From: Pseudomonas pseudonitroreducens
GTDB taxonomy: Bacteria; Pseudomonadota; Gammaproteobacteria; Pseudomonadales; Pseudomonadaceae
NCBI RefSeq assembly: GCF_021603645.1
Contig: NZ_BQHJ01000002.1
Span: 760,549-824,548 of the forward strand
DNA: 64,000 nucleotides
Reading direction: 5' to 3'
The notes under the pieces were generated by a model that was not told where the DNA came from, did no database searches, and worked only from the letters and a program-made list of their open reading frames with translations. Each line of letters starts with the position of its first letter. Positions within the stretch are counted from its first letter, which is position 1. Of this stretch, positions 30,621 through 41,460 are shown in pieces. The position numbers and the translations under genes are program-made.

Positions 30621-31400
30621 ATGCGGATCATCAGTGTGAACGTGAATGGTATTCAGGCTGCAGCCGAGCGGGGTCTACTCAGCTGGCTGCAAGCCCAGAA
30701 TGCCGACGTGATCTGCTTGCAGGATACCCGCGCCTCCGCTTTCGATCTGGATGACCCATCCTACCAACTGGATGGCTACTTCCTGTACGCCTGCGATGCC
30801 GAAGTGCCCAGTCAGGGCGGCGTCGCAATCTATAGTCGTCTGCAACCCAAGGCTGTCATAAGCGGCCTGGGTTTCGAGATGGCCGATCGTTACGGGCGCT
30901 ACCTGCAAGCCGATTTCGATAAGGTGAGTATCGCCACTCTCCTGCTGCCTACCGGGCAGGAAGGGGATGAGAACCTGAACCACAAGTTCAAGTTCATGGA
31001 CGATTTCGCCCAGTACATGAACAAACAGCGCCGCAAGCGCCGCGAATACATCTATTGCGGCTCGCTGTACGTCGCGCACCAGAAGCTCGACGTGAAGAAC
31101 TGGCGCGAATGCCAGCAATCGCCCGGCTTCATGGCGCCGGAGCGTGGCTGGATGGATGAGATCTTCGGCACCATGGGCTATGTCGACGCCCTGCGCGAGG
31201 TCAACCGCGAAGGCGACCAGTACAGCTGGTGGCCGGAAAGCGAACAGGCCGAGTTGCTCAACCTGGGCTGGCGCTTCGACTACCAGATCCTCACGCCGGG
31301 TCTGCGCCGCTTCGTGCGCGGCGCCAAGCTGCCGCGCCAGCCGCGCTTCTCCCAGCATGCGCCGCTGATCGTGGACTACGACTGGACGCTGAGCATCTGA
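30621..31400 (+). CDS. crc: catabolite repression control protein Crc
   Basis: A 259-residue protein of the exonuclease-endonuclease-phosphatase fold (MRIISVNVNGIQAAAERGLLSWL start, C-terminal FSQHAPLIVDYDW). In Pseudomonas it works with Hfq to block translation of catabolite-controlled mRNAs; it has no nuclease activity. A G-rich ribosome-binding site precedes the ATG. It is ended by a bidirectional terminator. Confidence 0.96.
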   Translation: MRIISVNVNGIQAAAERGLLSWLQAQNADVICLQDTRASAFDLDDPSYQLDGYFLYACDAEVPSQGGVAIYSRLQPKAVISGLGFEMADRYGRYLQADFDKVSIATLLLPTGQEGDENLNHKFKFMDDFAQYMNKQRRKRREYIYCGSLYVAHQKLDVKNWRECQQSPGFMAPERGWMDEIFGTMGYVDALREVNREGDQYSWWPESEQAELLNLGWRFDYQILTPGLRRFVRGAKLPRQPRFSQHAPLIVDYDWTLSI

Positions 31401-31429
31401 GTCCTGGCGCCGCGCCGAAAGGCGGACAG

Positions 31430-31457
31430 AAAAAAGCCGGCTTCGCGCCGGCTTTTT
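31430..31457 (+). terminator. bidirectional terminator after crc
   Basis: The stem GCCGGC-TTCGC-GCCGGC is flanked by six A residues and five T residues, so it can stop crc transcription and that of the convergent DUF4870 gene. Confidence 0.9.
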
Positions 31458-31476
31458 CATGCCTGGAATTCAGCGC

Positions 31477-31848
31477 CTACTTGATCGGACGCCAGGTGAA
31501 GGGATAGCGGTAGTCCAGCCCTTCGTTGGCCTTGATCCCGGCGATGATGGTCAACACCAGCGCGCCGATGCTCACCAGGCCCAGCAGGAAGAAGCCAATC
31601 ACCACCAGCATCAGCAGGAAGCTGACCACCACCGCGAGGCTCACGGTGATCTGGAAGTTCAGCGCTTCCTTGCCCTGACGGTCCACGAACGGGTCCGATT
31701 CACGCTTGATCTGCCAGACGATCAGCGGCCCGAGCAGGTTACCGAAAGGGAAGATGAAGCCAAGGAAAGCGGCAAAGTGGCAGAACATCGCCCACTGCCG
31801 GGCCTCCTGGCTCGGCTTAGGCTGCGGTACCGGTACTTCGTCGCTCAT
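31477..31848 (-). CDS. DUF4870 membrane protein
   Basis: A 123-residue protein with a polar Pro-rich N-terminus (about 1-15) and three hydrophobic segments (about 20-45, 68-88, 90-108), the pattern of DUF4870/Tic20-like small membrane proteins (AMFCHFAAFLGFIFPFGN, LNFQITV). Function is unknown. ATG at 31848 starts the family sequence; the open frame runs 50 codons upstream into the rph gap without homology. It follows rph by 49 bases. Confidence 0.85.
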   Translation of the reverse strand: MSDEVPVPQPKPSQEARQWAMFCHFAAFLGFIFPFGNLLGPLIVWQIKRESDPFVDRQGKEALNFQITVSLAVVVSFLLMLVVIGFFLLGLVSIGALVLTIIAGIKANEGLDYRYPFTWRPIK

Positions 31849-31897
31849 CCTTTCGCTCCTTGTACTTGCAGAGCGGGCGGGTTCACCGCCCGTCGGG

Positions 31898-32617
31898 TCA
31901 GTCCGCCAGCGCGGCGCGCTGCAGCTCGAACAGCTCGCGCAGGCCCTGCTGCGCCAGCTCCAGCATGGCATTGAGTTCAGCCGGCTGGAAGGGTGCACCC
32001 TCGGCGGTGCCCTGGACTTCGATGAAGCCGCCCGCGTCGGTCATGACCACGTTCAGATCGGTCTCGGCGGCGGAGTCTTCCAGGTAGTCCAGGTCCAGCA
32101 CCGGCTCGCCCTGGTACATACCCACGGACACGGCAGCGACCATCTGCTTGAGCGGGTTGCCCTTGAGTGCGCCGCGCTTCTTCAGCACGGCCAGGGCGTC
32201 GATCAGCGCCACGGTGGCGCCGGTGATGGACGCGGTGCGAGTGCCACCGTCGGCCTGGATCACATCGCAGTCGATATACAGGGTGTTCTCACCCAGCTTG
32301 CTCAGGTCCAGCGCGGCGCGCAGGGAACGACCGATCAGCCGCTGGATTTCCAGGGTACGGCCACCCTGCTTGCCGCGCGCGGCTTCGCGCTGGTTACGCT
32401 CACCGGTGGAACGCGGCAGCATGCCGTATTCGGCGGTCAGCCAGCCCTGGCCCTGGCCCTTGAGGAAGCGCGGCACACCGGATTCGGCGCTGACGGTGCA
32501 GATCACCTTGGTGTCGCCGAACTCGACCAGCACGGAGCCCTCGGCATGCTTGGTGTAATGGCGGGTGATACGGATCGGGCGCAGTTGGTCGGCGGCGCGG
32601 CCACTGGGACGGTTCAT
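31898..32617 (-). CDS. rph: ribonuclease PH
   Basis: A 239-residue phosphorolytic 3'-5' exoribonuclease that trims tRNA 3' ends. The family start ([15 protein letters not shown]), the [30 protein letters not shown]-type RNA/phosphate-binding region and the conserved [16 protein letters not shown] core are present. It diverges from yicC over 166 bases, a common gammaproteobacterial order. Confidence 0.97.
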   Translation of the reverse strand: MNRPSGRAADQLRPIRITRHYTKHAEGSVLVEFGDTKVICTVSAESGVPRFLKGQGQGWLTAEYGMLPRSTGERNQREAARGKQGGRTLEIQRLIGRSLRAALDLSKLGENTLYIDCDVIQADGGTRTASITGATVALIDALAVLKKRGALKGNPLKQMVAAVSVGMYQGEPVLDLDYLEDSAAETDLNVVMTDAGGFIEVQGTAEGAPFQPAELNAMLELAQQGLRELFELQRAALAD

Positions 32618-32783
32618 GGAGGCATCCTGTACAGATTACTGGCGGGGGAATGTCCGCCATTATAGAGGCCAGCGGACGGGCGCAACCACCGCCGGCGTGC
32701 TGCGGCGCGCCACGCTGGGGTACAATTACCGGTTTCCGACGACCTGTCGGCCATTTTCCCAGCCCATTCAGAGAGGTGATTCC

Positions 32784-34305
<1,522 letters not shown>

Positions 34306-34406
34306 AACGGGCGAGCAAAGGCACTTCCATAAAGATTGGCGATTTTTTAGACTATCCAGTCCGCCCGGTATTTCTCCGGGTCTCCATTTGCGTAATGAGG
34401 AACACC

Positions 34407-34673
34407 ATGGCCCGCGTCACCGTTGAAGACTGCCTGGACAACGTCGATAACCGTTTCGAGCTGGTCATGCTCGCCACCAAGCGTTCGCGCCAGCTGGCTA
34501 CCGGCGGCAAAGAGCCCAAGGTACCGTGGGAAAACGACAAGCCCACCGTCGTCGCCCTGCGCGAAATCGCCTCTGGCCTGGTGGATGCTGACATCGTTCA
34601 GCAGGAGGACGTGGTTGAAGAAGAGCCGCTGTTCGCTGCTTTTGAAGACGAGGCCAACAACGAGGCCCTGTAA
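34407..34673 (+). CDS. rpoZ: RNA polymerase omega subunit
   Basis: An 88-residue protein beginning [20 protein letters not shown] with the ATKRSRQL motif that binds the beta-prime C-terminus. ATG at 34407 has GAGGA upstream; an ATG four codons earlier is rejected because it contains the ribosome-binding site. It precedes spoT, a standard arrangement linking polymerase and ppGpp. Confidence 0.97.
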   Translation: MARVTVEDCLDNVDNRFELVMLATKRSRQLATGGKEPKVPWENDKPTVVALREIASGLVDADIVQQEDVVEEEPLFAAFEDEANNEAL

Positions 34674-34733
34674 GTCGATGTCTGGCCGACGAATCGGCGC
34701 GCCGCGATATGCCGCTCGGCAGGGGGTAAGCCC

Positions 34734-36842
34734 ATGCCGAGCATAGACGCCTTCGCCGACCGACTGTCGAGCTACCTGGGCCCGGATCAGGTCAACCTGG
34801 TCCGCCGCGCCTACTACTACGCCGAGCAGGCCCATGACGGGCAGCGCCGCCGCAGCGGCGAAGCCTATGTCACGCACCCGCTCGCCGTCGCCAACATCCT
34901 CGCCGACATGCACATGGACCATCAGAGCCTGATGGCGGCCATGCTGCACGATGTGATCGAGGACACCGGCATCGCCAAGGAAGCGCTTACCGCGCAGTTC
35001 GGCGAAACCGTTTCGGAACTGGTGGACGGGGTCAGCAAGCTGACCCAGATGAACTTCGAGTCCAAGGCCGAGGCGCAGGCCGAGAACTTCCAGAAGATGG
35101 CCATGGCCATGGCGCGCGACATCCGCGTGATCCTGGTGAAGCTGGCCGACCGCCTGCACAACATGCGCACCCTGGAAGTGCTGTCGGGCGAGAAGCGCCG
35201 GCGCATCGCCAAGGAAACCCTGGAAATCTACGCGCCCATCGCCAACCGGCTGGGCATGCACAGCATGCGCGTGGAGTTCGAGGACCTGGGCTTCAAGGCC
35301 ATGCATCCGATGCGCTCCGAGCGCATTCGCCAGGCGGTGAAGAAGGCCCGTGGCAATCGCCGCGAAATCGTCGGCAAGATCCAGGAATCGCTGGTCAACT
35401 GCCTTGCCCGCGAAGGCATGGAAGGCCAGGTCCTGGGCCGCGAGAAGCACCTGTTCAGCATCTACAAGAAGATGCGCGGCAAGCGCAAGGCGTTCACCGA
35501 GATCATGGACGTCTACGCCTTCCGCATCATCGTCGACAAGGTCGACACCTGCTACCGCGTGCTCGGCGCCGTGCACAACCTGTACAAGCCGTTCCCCGGT
35601 CGCTTCAAGGACTACATCGCCATTCCCAAGGCCAACGGCTACCAGTCGTTGCACACCACGCTGTTCGGCATGCACGGCGTGCCCATCGAGATCCAGATCC
35701 GCACCCGCGAGATGGAAGAGATGGCCAACCACGGCATCGCCGCGCACTGGCTGTACAAGTCCAGCGAAGAGGAATCGCCCAAAGGTACCCACGCCCGCGC
35801 CCGCCAGTGGGTCAAGGGCATCCTCGAACTGCAGCAGCGCGCCGGCAACTCGCTGGAATTCATCGAGAACGTGAAGATCGACCTGTTCCCGGACGAGGTC
35901 TACGTGTTCACGCCCAAGGGCCGCATCATGGAGCTGCCCAAAGGCTCCACGGCGGTCGACTTCGCCTACGCGGTGCATACCGACGTCGGCAACAGCTGCA
36001 TCGCCTGCCGCATCAACCGTCGCCTGGCGCCGCTGTCCGAACCGCTGCAGAGCGGCGCGACGGTGGAAATCGTCACCGCGCCGGGCACCCGACCGAACCC
36101 GGCCTGGCTCAATTTCGTGGTCACCGGCAAGGCACGCACGCACATCCGCCATGCGCTCAAGCTGCAGCGCCGCTCCGAGTCGATCAATCTCGGCGAGCGC
36201 CTGCTGAACAAGACCCTCGCCGGCTTCGACAGCCACCTGGAGAAGATCCCGCAGGAGCGCATCCAGGGCGTCCTCGCCGAATACCGCATGGAGGTCTTCG
36301 AGGACCTGCTCGAAGAGATCGGCCTGGGCAACCGCATGGCCTATGTGGTCGCACGCCGCCTGCTGTCCAGCGAAGGCGAACAGGCCCCCAGCGCCGAAGG
36401 GCCGCTGGCGATCCGCGGAACCGAAGGGCTGGTGCTCAGCTACGCCAAGTGCTGCACGCCGATCCCGGGCGACCCGATCGTCGGCCACCTGTCCGCCGGC
36501 AAGGGCATGGTCGTGCACCTGGAGAACTGCCGGAACATCAGCGAAATTCGCCACAACCCGGAAAAATGCATCCAGCTCAGCTGGGCCAAGGATGTCACCG
36601 GCGAATTCAACGTCGAACTGCGCGTCGAACTGGAGCACCAGCGCGGCCTGATCGCCCTGCTCGCCACCAGTGTCAACGCCGCCGACGGCAACATCGAGAA
36701 GATCAGCATGGACGAGCGCGATGGTCGCATCAGCGTGGTCCAGCTAGTCGTCAGCGTGCATGACCGTGTGCACCTGGCCCGCGTCATCAAGAAGCTGCGC
36801 GCGCTCAAGGGCGTGATCCGCATCACCCGCATGCGCAGCTGA
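34734..36842 (+). CDS. spoT: bifunctional (p)ppGpp hydrolase/synthetase SpoT
   Basis: A 702-residue RelA/SpoT homologue. The hydrolase HD motif (HDVIEDT) is intact at residues 72-78. The synthetase region includes RAGNSLEFIENVK- and PKANGYQSLHTTLFG-type motifs, then a TGS domain (VYVFTPKGRIMELPKGSTAVDFAYAVH, in parts), a CCTPIPGD conserved cysteine segment and a C-terminal ACT domain. It follows rpoZ by 60 bases and precedes ridA, as in P. aeruginosa. Confidence 0.97.
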   Translation: MPSIDAFADRLSSYLGPDQVNLVRRAYYYAEQAHDGQRRRSGEAYVTHPLAVANILADMHMDHQSLMAAMLHDVIEDTGIAKEALTAQFGETVSELVDGVSKLTQMNFESKAEAQAENFQKMAMAMARDIRVILVKLADRLHNMRTLEVLSGEKRRRIAKETLEIYAPIANRLGMHSMRVEFEDLGFKAMHPMRSERIRQAVKKARGNRREIVGKIQESLVNCLAREGMEGQVLGREKHLFSIYKKMRGKRKAFTEIMDVYAFRIIVDKVDTCYRVLGAVHNLYKPFPGRFKDYIAIPKANGYQSLHTTLFGMHGVPIEIQIRTREMEEMANHGIAAHWLYKSSEEESPKGTHARARQWVKGILELQQRAGNSLEFIENVKIDLFPDEVYVFTPKGRIMELPKGSTAVDFAYAVHTDVGNSCIACRINRRLAPLSEPLQSGATVEIVTAPGTRPNPAWLNFVVTGKARTHIRHALKLQRRSESINLGERLLNKTLAGFDSHLEKIPQERIQGVLAEYRMEVFEDLLEEIGLGNRMAYVVARRLLSSEGEQAPSAEGPLAIRGTEGLVLSYAKCCTPIPGDPIVGHLSAGKGMVVHLENCRNISEIRHNPEKCIQLSWAKDVTGEFNVELRVELEHQRGLIALLATSVNAADGNIEKISMDERDGRISVVQLVVSVHDRVHLARVIKKLRALKGVIRITRMRS

Positions 36843-36862
36843 TCCCACCCTAAGGAGTCGAC

Positions 36863-37243
36863 ATGACCAAGACCGTTATCCATACCGACAAAGCCCCGGC
36901 CGCCATCGGTACCTACTCCCAGGCCATCAAGGCTGGCAACACCGTCTACGTCTCCGGTCAGATCCCGCTGGACCCGAAAACCATGGAACTGGTCGAGGGC
37001 TTCGAAGAGCAGACCGTCCAGGTCTTCGAGAACCTCAAGGCAGTGATCGAAGCCTCCGGCGGCTACCTGCACGACGTCGCCAAGCTGAACATCTTCCTCA
37101 CCGACCTCTCGCACTTCGCCAAGGTCAACGAGATCATGGGCAAGTACTTCACCCAGCCCTACCCGGCCCGCGCCGCCATTGGCGTTGCCGCCCTGCCGAA
37201 GGGTGCCCAGGTCGAGATGGACGCCATCGTCGTCCTCGAATAA
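36863..37243 (+). CDS. ridA: RidA reactive intermediate deaminase
   Basis: A 126-residue archetypal RidA: the start includes [29 protein letters not shown], the active-site arginine is in [21 protein letters not shown], and the acidic C-terminus is EMDAIVVLE. It hydrolyses 2-aminoacrylate and related enamines. It lies 20 bases after spoT. It is clearly closer to canonical RidA than the dad-operon paralogue at 7804-8157. Confidence 0.95.
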   Translation: MTKTVIHTDKAPAAIGTYSQAIKAGNTVYVSGQIPLDPKTMELVEGFEEQTVQVFENLKAVIEASGGYLHDVAKLNIFLTDLSHFAKVNEIMGKYFTQPYPARAAIGVAALPKGAQVEMDAIVVLE

Positions 37244-37260
37244 GCGGTACGTGATTCCTA

Positions 37261-37288
37261 CGGGGCCCCAGCGGCCCCGTTCTCTTGT
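37261..37288 (+). terminator. terminator after ridA
   Basis: The stem CGGGGCC-5-GGCCCCG is followed by a T-rich stretch (TTCTCTTGT). It also lies just before the next start, so it is an intergenic stop between ridA and the lipoprotein gene. Confidence 0.75.
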
Positions 37289-37303
37289 CTGCAAGGAGCA
37301 AAC

Positions 37304-38038
37304 ATGCGTCGCGCCCTGATCCTGAGCGCCCTGCTCGGCCTGCTCACCGGCTGCGCCGGCACCCCGTCCGACCCGTCCGGTGTCTGGGTCAACCAGGCCG
37401 CCATCGATGCTGCCGGCAAAGGTGGCAAGTTGCGCGAGGCGCTGCTGGCCTACGGCCCGAACCTGGAATGGAAGCTGGACACCAAGGCCGGACAGGCCAC
37501 CTTCAGCAACGGCTTCGAGCTGGGCGAAGGTCAACTCACCGCCGAAGATCCCAAGCACTACCGCGTCGACTTCTACGGCAGCAACCAGGAAGCCCTGGAG
37601 CTGGACGGCAAGGAGCTGGTGCAGGTAGGCAGCGACAACTGGCCCGAGCAGCGCTTCCTGCGTCCCAAGCAGCAGCCCGCGGCGCAGAGCCCGGCCGGCA
37701 GCACCTTCGAGAACGCCCTGTATGCCGCCTACCTCAACGGCACATGGATCATCGAGGAAGGCGAAGGCAAGGGCAGCAAGGTCAAGTTCTCCCCCAACGG
37801 CAGCCTCGAAGGCATGCCCGGCTTCGATCGCTACGCGCTGTGCCTGGCCGGCGACTGCGCGGCCATGAGCGGTGACAACGACAGCATCTGGCTGCAACAG
37901 GGCCAGCAGGGCCGCGAGTTCCTCTTCGAGCGCGACGGCGACAAGCTGGAGCTGTTCGAGACGGTGAACCGTGCCCAGGCCGACGAGATGCCGCAGTACG
38001 CACCCGGCAACAAGGTCTGGACGCTGGAGCGCGACTGA
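37304..38038 (+). CDS. hypothetical lipoprotein
   Basis: A 244-residue exported protein with a lipobox (GLLTGCAG, Cys17). The mature part is acidic with no domain I recognise; a strand-rich C-terminal half contains WIIEEGEGKGSKVKFSPNG and two Cys (CLAGDC) that may form a disulfide. A similar lipoprotein occupies this place in P. aeruginosa from memory. GGAG precedes the ATG. It is convergent with the LysE-family gene. Confidence 0.75.
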   Translation: MRRALILSALLGLLTGCAGTPSDPSGVWVNQAAIDAAGKGGKLREALLAYGPNLEWKLDTKAGQATFSNGFELGEGQLTAEDPKHYRVDFYGSNQEALELDGKELVQVGSDNWPEQRFLRPKQQPAAQSPAGSTFENALYAAYLNGTWIIEEGEGKGSKVKFSPNGSLEGMPGFDRYALCLAGDCAAMSGDNDSIWLQQGQQGREFLFERDGDKLELFETVNRAQADEMPQYAPGNKVWTLERD

Positions 38039-38071
38039 CTCGCGCGAGTGGGCGGGCTCGATTGGCAGACG

Positions 38072-38695
38072 TCAGCGCAGTCCGCTCCACAGCAACCAGC
38101 CACCCAGCGCCAGCAACAGACCACCACACAGACGGTCCAGCGCCGTGACCCGGTGCTGTAGCCAGGCGCGCCAGCGCGGGCGATCCAGCAGGCGCACCAG
38201 CGCCATGTCCCACAGCAGCACCACCGCCACCATCCACAGCACGCAGACACCCAGCGCCCAACCGGGCAGGTGGAACTGGCCGAGTACGCCAAACAGGCCG
38301 GTGTAGAAGATCGGCAGTTTGGGGTTCAGGCTGCTGGCGAGAAGCCCCTCGCGCACACCCCGCAGAAACCCTCCGCCACGCTGATCACCCACTTGCGTGG
38401 GAATCTCCAGCTCCCGCCGCGCCAGCAAAGCCTGCGCGCCAAGCCAGACGAAATACCCGCCGCCCAGCCACTGCACGACCCGCAGTCCATGGCTTGCCAC
38501 TTGTGGCAGCAAGCCGAGGATGAACAGCACCAGCAGCATGCTGGCCAGATTGGCCAGGGCGATACCGACAGCACAGCCATCGGCATGCCGCCGCCCGCGC
38601 AACAAGGCGGCACGGATCAGCAGGAAGAAGTCCGGCCCCGGCGACAGCAGGGCGGCAAAGTGAGTACTGGCAACCAGCGCGAAGGCGGCGAACAT
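38072..38695 (-). CDS. LysE/RhtB family exporter
   Basis: A 207-residue inner-membrane protein with about six hydrophobic segments and the family start (VASTHFAALLSPGPDFFLLIRAALLRGRRHAD, in parts) whose SPGPDFF motif is diagnostic. Family members export amino acids or related compounds; the substrate is unknown. It is downstream of an AraC-type gene on the same strand with a 66-base gap, so that regulator may control it. Confidence 0.88.
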   Translation of the reverse strand: MFAAFALVASTHFAALLSPGPDFFLLIRAALLRGRRHADGCAVGIALANLASMLLVLFILGLLPQVASHGLRVVQWLGGGYFVWLGAQALLARRELEIPTQVGDQRGGGFLRGVREGLLASSLNPKLPIFYTGLFGVLGQFHLPGWALGVCVLWMVAVVLLWDMALVRLLDRPRWRAWLQHRVTALDRLCGGLLLALGGWLLWSGLR

Positions 38696-38761
38696 GACGA
38701 TCTCCCGAATGCGACGTCGCGCAGTCTGGAAGGGCCGGTCCCAGGCAGTCTTGGAAGAAAC

Positions 38762-39562
38762 TCAGGTGCGCGTGGCGCGCAGGAAACGTCCGGGAGTGAC
38801 GCCGGTAAAGCGGCGGAAGGTGCCGGAAAAATGCGCCTGGTCGTAGAAGCCCAGGGTCAACGCAACATCCAGCGGCTTTTCGCCGGCCACCAGCAGGCGC
38901 TTGGCCTCGCGGATGCGCCGTTGCAGCAGGTAGGTATGCGGCGGCACGCCATAGGCGTTGCGGAAGGCTTCGATCAGGTGGCGCGGATGGCGTTGCAACA
39001 GGTTGGCGAGATGTTCGAGGCTGACCGCGTCGCGGTAGTGCGCCTCCAGATAGTCGCGCAGCTTCGCCGTGATGCCGCCATCGCGGGCTGGCGAGGCGTT
39101 CGGCCGCATGCCGCCGTGACGGACGAATACCAGTTCCAGCAGCGTCAGCAACTCGCTTTCCAGGGCCAGCGCATCGTTACGCTCGAACTCTGCGGCAACC
39201 CGCCGGAGCGCCTCGGCCACCTGCCCGTCATCATGCGGATTGAGCGCCTGGAAGCCGCGCGGCAACTGCTTGCGCCCGAGCAGCGGCAATAGACGCGACT
39301 CCTCGATGTAGAGCATGCGGTAGACCAGCCGCTCGGACTCGGCATTGCCGGTGTGCGGCTCCTCCGGATTCATCAGCGACAGTGTGCCGGCCGGCAGCAC
39401 GTGGCGCGCGCCACGGCACTGGTAGCCGCCGGCGCCCTGCAGGATGGCGCCGATGGCGAAGGCATCGTGGCTGTGACGGCCGAACGGCTGGCCGGAGAAG
39501 TCCGCATGGAACAACTCCACTCCCGGCAACCAGGGGCGCGCCAGCAGCCGGTTGGCGTCCAT
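38762..39562 (-). CDS. AraC family transcriptional regulator
   Basis: A 266-residue regulator with an N-terminal AraC-type cupin ligand domain (about 15-150, with HSHDAFAIGAILQG) and a C-terminal double helix-turn-helix (about 165-266; LEHLANLLQRHPRHLIEAFRNAYG, in parts, then ALTLGFYDQAHFSGTFRRFTGVTPGRF). ATG at 39562 falls just one base after the stop codon of the SDR gene, so the two are translationally coupled. Amino-acid export (LysE gene downstream) is the likely controlled process, by inference. Confidence 0.88.
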   Translation of the reverse strand: MDANRLLARPWLPGVELFHADFSGQPFGRHSHDAFAIGAILQGAGGYQCRGARHVLPAGTLSLMNPEEPHTGNAESERLVYRMLYIEESRLLPLLGRKQLPRGFQALNPHDDGQVAEALRRVAAEFERNDALALESELLTLLELVFVRHGGMRPNASPARDGGITAKLRDYLEAHYRDAVSLEHLANLLQRHPRHLIEAFRNAYGVPPHTYLLQRRIREAKRLLVAGEKPLDVALTLGFYDQAHFSGTFRRFTGVTPGRFLRATRT

Positions 39563-39563
39563 C

Positions 39564-40433
39564 TCAGGCGTCTTTGCCAGCCAGGATCGCCGCGTAGCCT
39601 TCGCGGAAGCTCGGGTAGCGCGGTTCCCAGCCCAGCGCGCGGGCGCGGGCATTGCTGCAACGCTTGCTGCCGGCGCGGCGTACGGTCTGCTCTGCGGACC
39701 ATTGAGTGACGCCCAGTTGCTCGCGCAACCAGCCGACCACCTCGTGCAGCGCTGCCGGGTCGTTGTCGACTCCGAGGTAGCAATCCTCCAGCGCCACGCC
39801 GCTGCGGTCGGCTTCCAGCAGGTGCGCCAGCAGACCGGCACAGTCCTCGGCGTGGAGGCGGTTGGCGTACAGCGGCGGCTCGCTGGCCACCCGATAGCCC
39901 TCGCGCACCTGCTTGAGCAGCCACTCGCGGCCGGGCCCGTAGATGCCGGTCAGGCGCACGACGCTGGCGGGAATGCCGCTCTGCAGCGCCACCTGCTCGG
40001 CCTCGAGCATCACGCTGCCGGAATAGCTCGTAGCCTCGGCCGGCGAGCTCTCGTCGATCCACTCGCCATCGCGCTGGGCATACACACCGCTGCTGGAGAC
40101 GAACAGCAGGCGCCTGGGCGTCTGCCCGCGCTGCTTGAGCCAGCCGAGCGCGTTGCGCAGGCCTTCGACGTAGGCGGCGCGATAGCCGGCTTCGTCATGC
40201 TGGGTCGCGGCGGCGCAGTACACCAGGTAATCCAGGTTGCCGACCGGCCAGGTATCGGGGCATTCGAGCTGGGCCAGGTCGCCGGCCACCGGCAGCACTT
40301 CCAGCGGCAGCGCGGCGACGTTGCGACGCAGGCCATGGACGCGCCAGTCGCGCGCGGCCAGTTGGCGCCCCAGGCGGCTGCCGACATCGCCGCAACCGAC
40401 GATCATCAGGCTGGGGAAGGTGCTCTTGCTCAT
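39564..40433 (-). CDS. NAD(P)-binding SDR/epimerase family protein
   Basis: A 289-residue extended-SDR protein like E. coli YeeZ: nucleotide-binding start SLMIVGCGDVGSRLGRQLA, a LLFVSSSGVYAQ segment and RLTGIYGPGREWLL. The typical YxxxK catalytic pair is not obvious; the Tyr in SSGVY is followed by no Lys at the usual place, so it may bind rather than reduce a substrate. Function is unknown. It is first in an SDR-AraC-LysE operon, divergent from oxyR. Confidence 0.82.
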   Translation of the reverse strand: MSKSTFPSLMIVGCGDVGSRLGRQLAARDWRVHGLRRNVAALPLEVLPVAGDLAQLECPDTWPVGNLDYLVYCAAATQHDEAGYRAAYVEGLRNALGWLKQRGQTPRRLLFVSSSGVYAQRDGEWIDESSPAEATSYSGSVMLEAEQVALQSGIPASVVRLTGIYGPGREWLLKQVREGYRVASEPPLYANRLHAEDCAGLLAHLLEADRSGVALEDCYLGVDNDPAALHEVVGWLREQLGVTQWSAEQTVRRAGSKRCSNARARALGWEPRYPSFREGYAAILAGKDA

Positions 40434-40527
40434 GCTTGGCTCCGCGAATCAAAGTTCGGCAGTTTAGCGCGGTTGGTTCGCGGCGGTGCAGCCGCTATGC
40501 TTGGGCCACCTCAACGGATTCAGTGCC

Positions 40528-41460
40528 ATGACCCTTACCGAACTGCGCTACATCGTCACGCTTGCCCAGGAGCAACACTTCGGCCGCGCCGCGGAGCGCT
40601 GCCACGTCAGCCAGCCGACCCTGTCGGTGGGCGTGAAGAAGCTCGAAGACGAGCTCGGCGTGCTGATTTTCGAGCGCAGCAAGAGTGCGGTGCGCCTGAC
40701 ACCGGTCGGCGAAGGCATCGTGGCGCAGGCGCAGAAAGTCCTGGAGCAGGCCCAGGGCATCCGCGAACTGGCCCAGGCCGGCAAGAACCAGCTGACCTCG
40801 CCGCTCAAGGTCGGGGCCATCTACACCATCGGCCCGTACCTGTTCCCCCACCTGATTCCGCAGCTGCACCGGGTCGCCCCGCAGATGCCGCTGTACATCG
40901 AGGAAAACTTCACCCACATCCTGCGCGACAAGCTGCGCACCGGCGAGCTGGACGCGATCATCATCGCCCTGCCGTTCCAGGAAGCCGACGTGCTGACCCT
41001 GCAACTGTTCGATGAGCCCTTCTACGTGCTGATGCCGGCGGACCACCCATGGACCGCAAAGAAGACCATCGACCCGGAGCTGCTCAACGACAAGAGCCTG
41101 CTGCTGCTCGGCGAGGGCCACTGCTTCCGCGACCAGGTCCTGGAAGCCTGCCCGACCACCCACAAGGGCGGCGAGAACAAGCACACCACGGTGGAATCCA
41201 GCTCCCTGGAAACCATCCGCCACATGGTCGCCTCCGGCCTTGGCGTATCGGTACTGCCGTTCTCCGCCGTGGACAGCCACCACTACGCACCGGGCGTCCT
41301 GGAAGTGCGCCCGTTCAGTGCCCCGGTTCCCTTCCGCACCGTCGCCATCGCCTGGCGTGCCAGCTTCCCGCGGCCGCGTGCCATCGAGGTGCTGGCCGAC
41401 TCGATCCGCCTGTGCTCGGTCGCCAAGCCGACCGTCAAGGGTGAAGCCGAGCCGGCATGA
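40528..41460 (+). CDS. oxyR: hydrogen peroxide sensor OxyR
   Basis: A 310-residue LysR-type regulator. The DNA-binding helix-turn-helix is at about residues 18-40 (FGRAAERCHVSQPTLSVGVK). The redox pair is present at exactly C199 and C208 (GHCFRDQVLEAC), the same numbering as E. coli OxyR. It activates peroxide-defence genes. The ATG at 40528 fits the family length. Its TGA overlaps the recG ATG by four bases (ATGA). Confidence 0.96.
   Translation: MTLTELRYIVTLAQEQHFGRAAERCHVSQPTLSVGVKKLEDELGVLIFERSKSAVRLTPVGEGIVAQAQKVLEQAQGIRELAQAGKNQLTSPLKVGAIYTIGPYLFPHLIPQLHRVAPQMPLYIEENFTHILRDKLRTGELDAIIIALPFQEADVLTLQLFDEPFYVLMPADHPWTAKKTIDPELLNDKSLLLLGEGHCFRDQVLEACPTTHKGGENKHTTVESSSLETIRHMVASGLGVSVLPFSAVDSHHYAPGVLEVRPFSAPVPFRTVAIAWRASFPRPRAIEVLADSIRLCSVAKPTVKGEAEPA

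Noticed and set aside
34347-36638. 763-codon minus-strand open frame opposite rpoZ-spoT
   Set aside because: Shadow of the spoT frame with low-complexity composition typical of antisense high-GC DNA.
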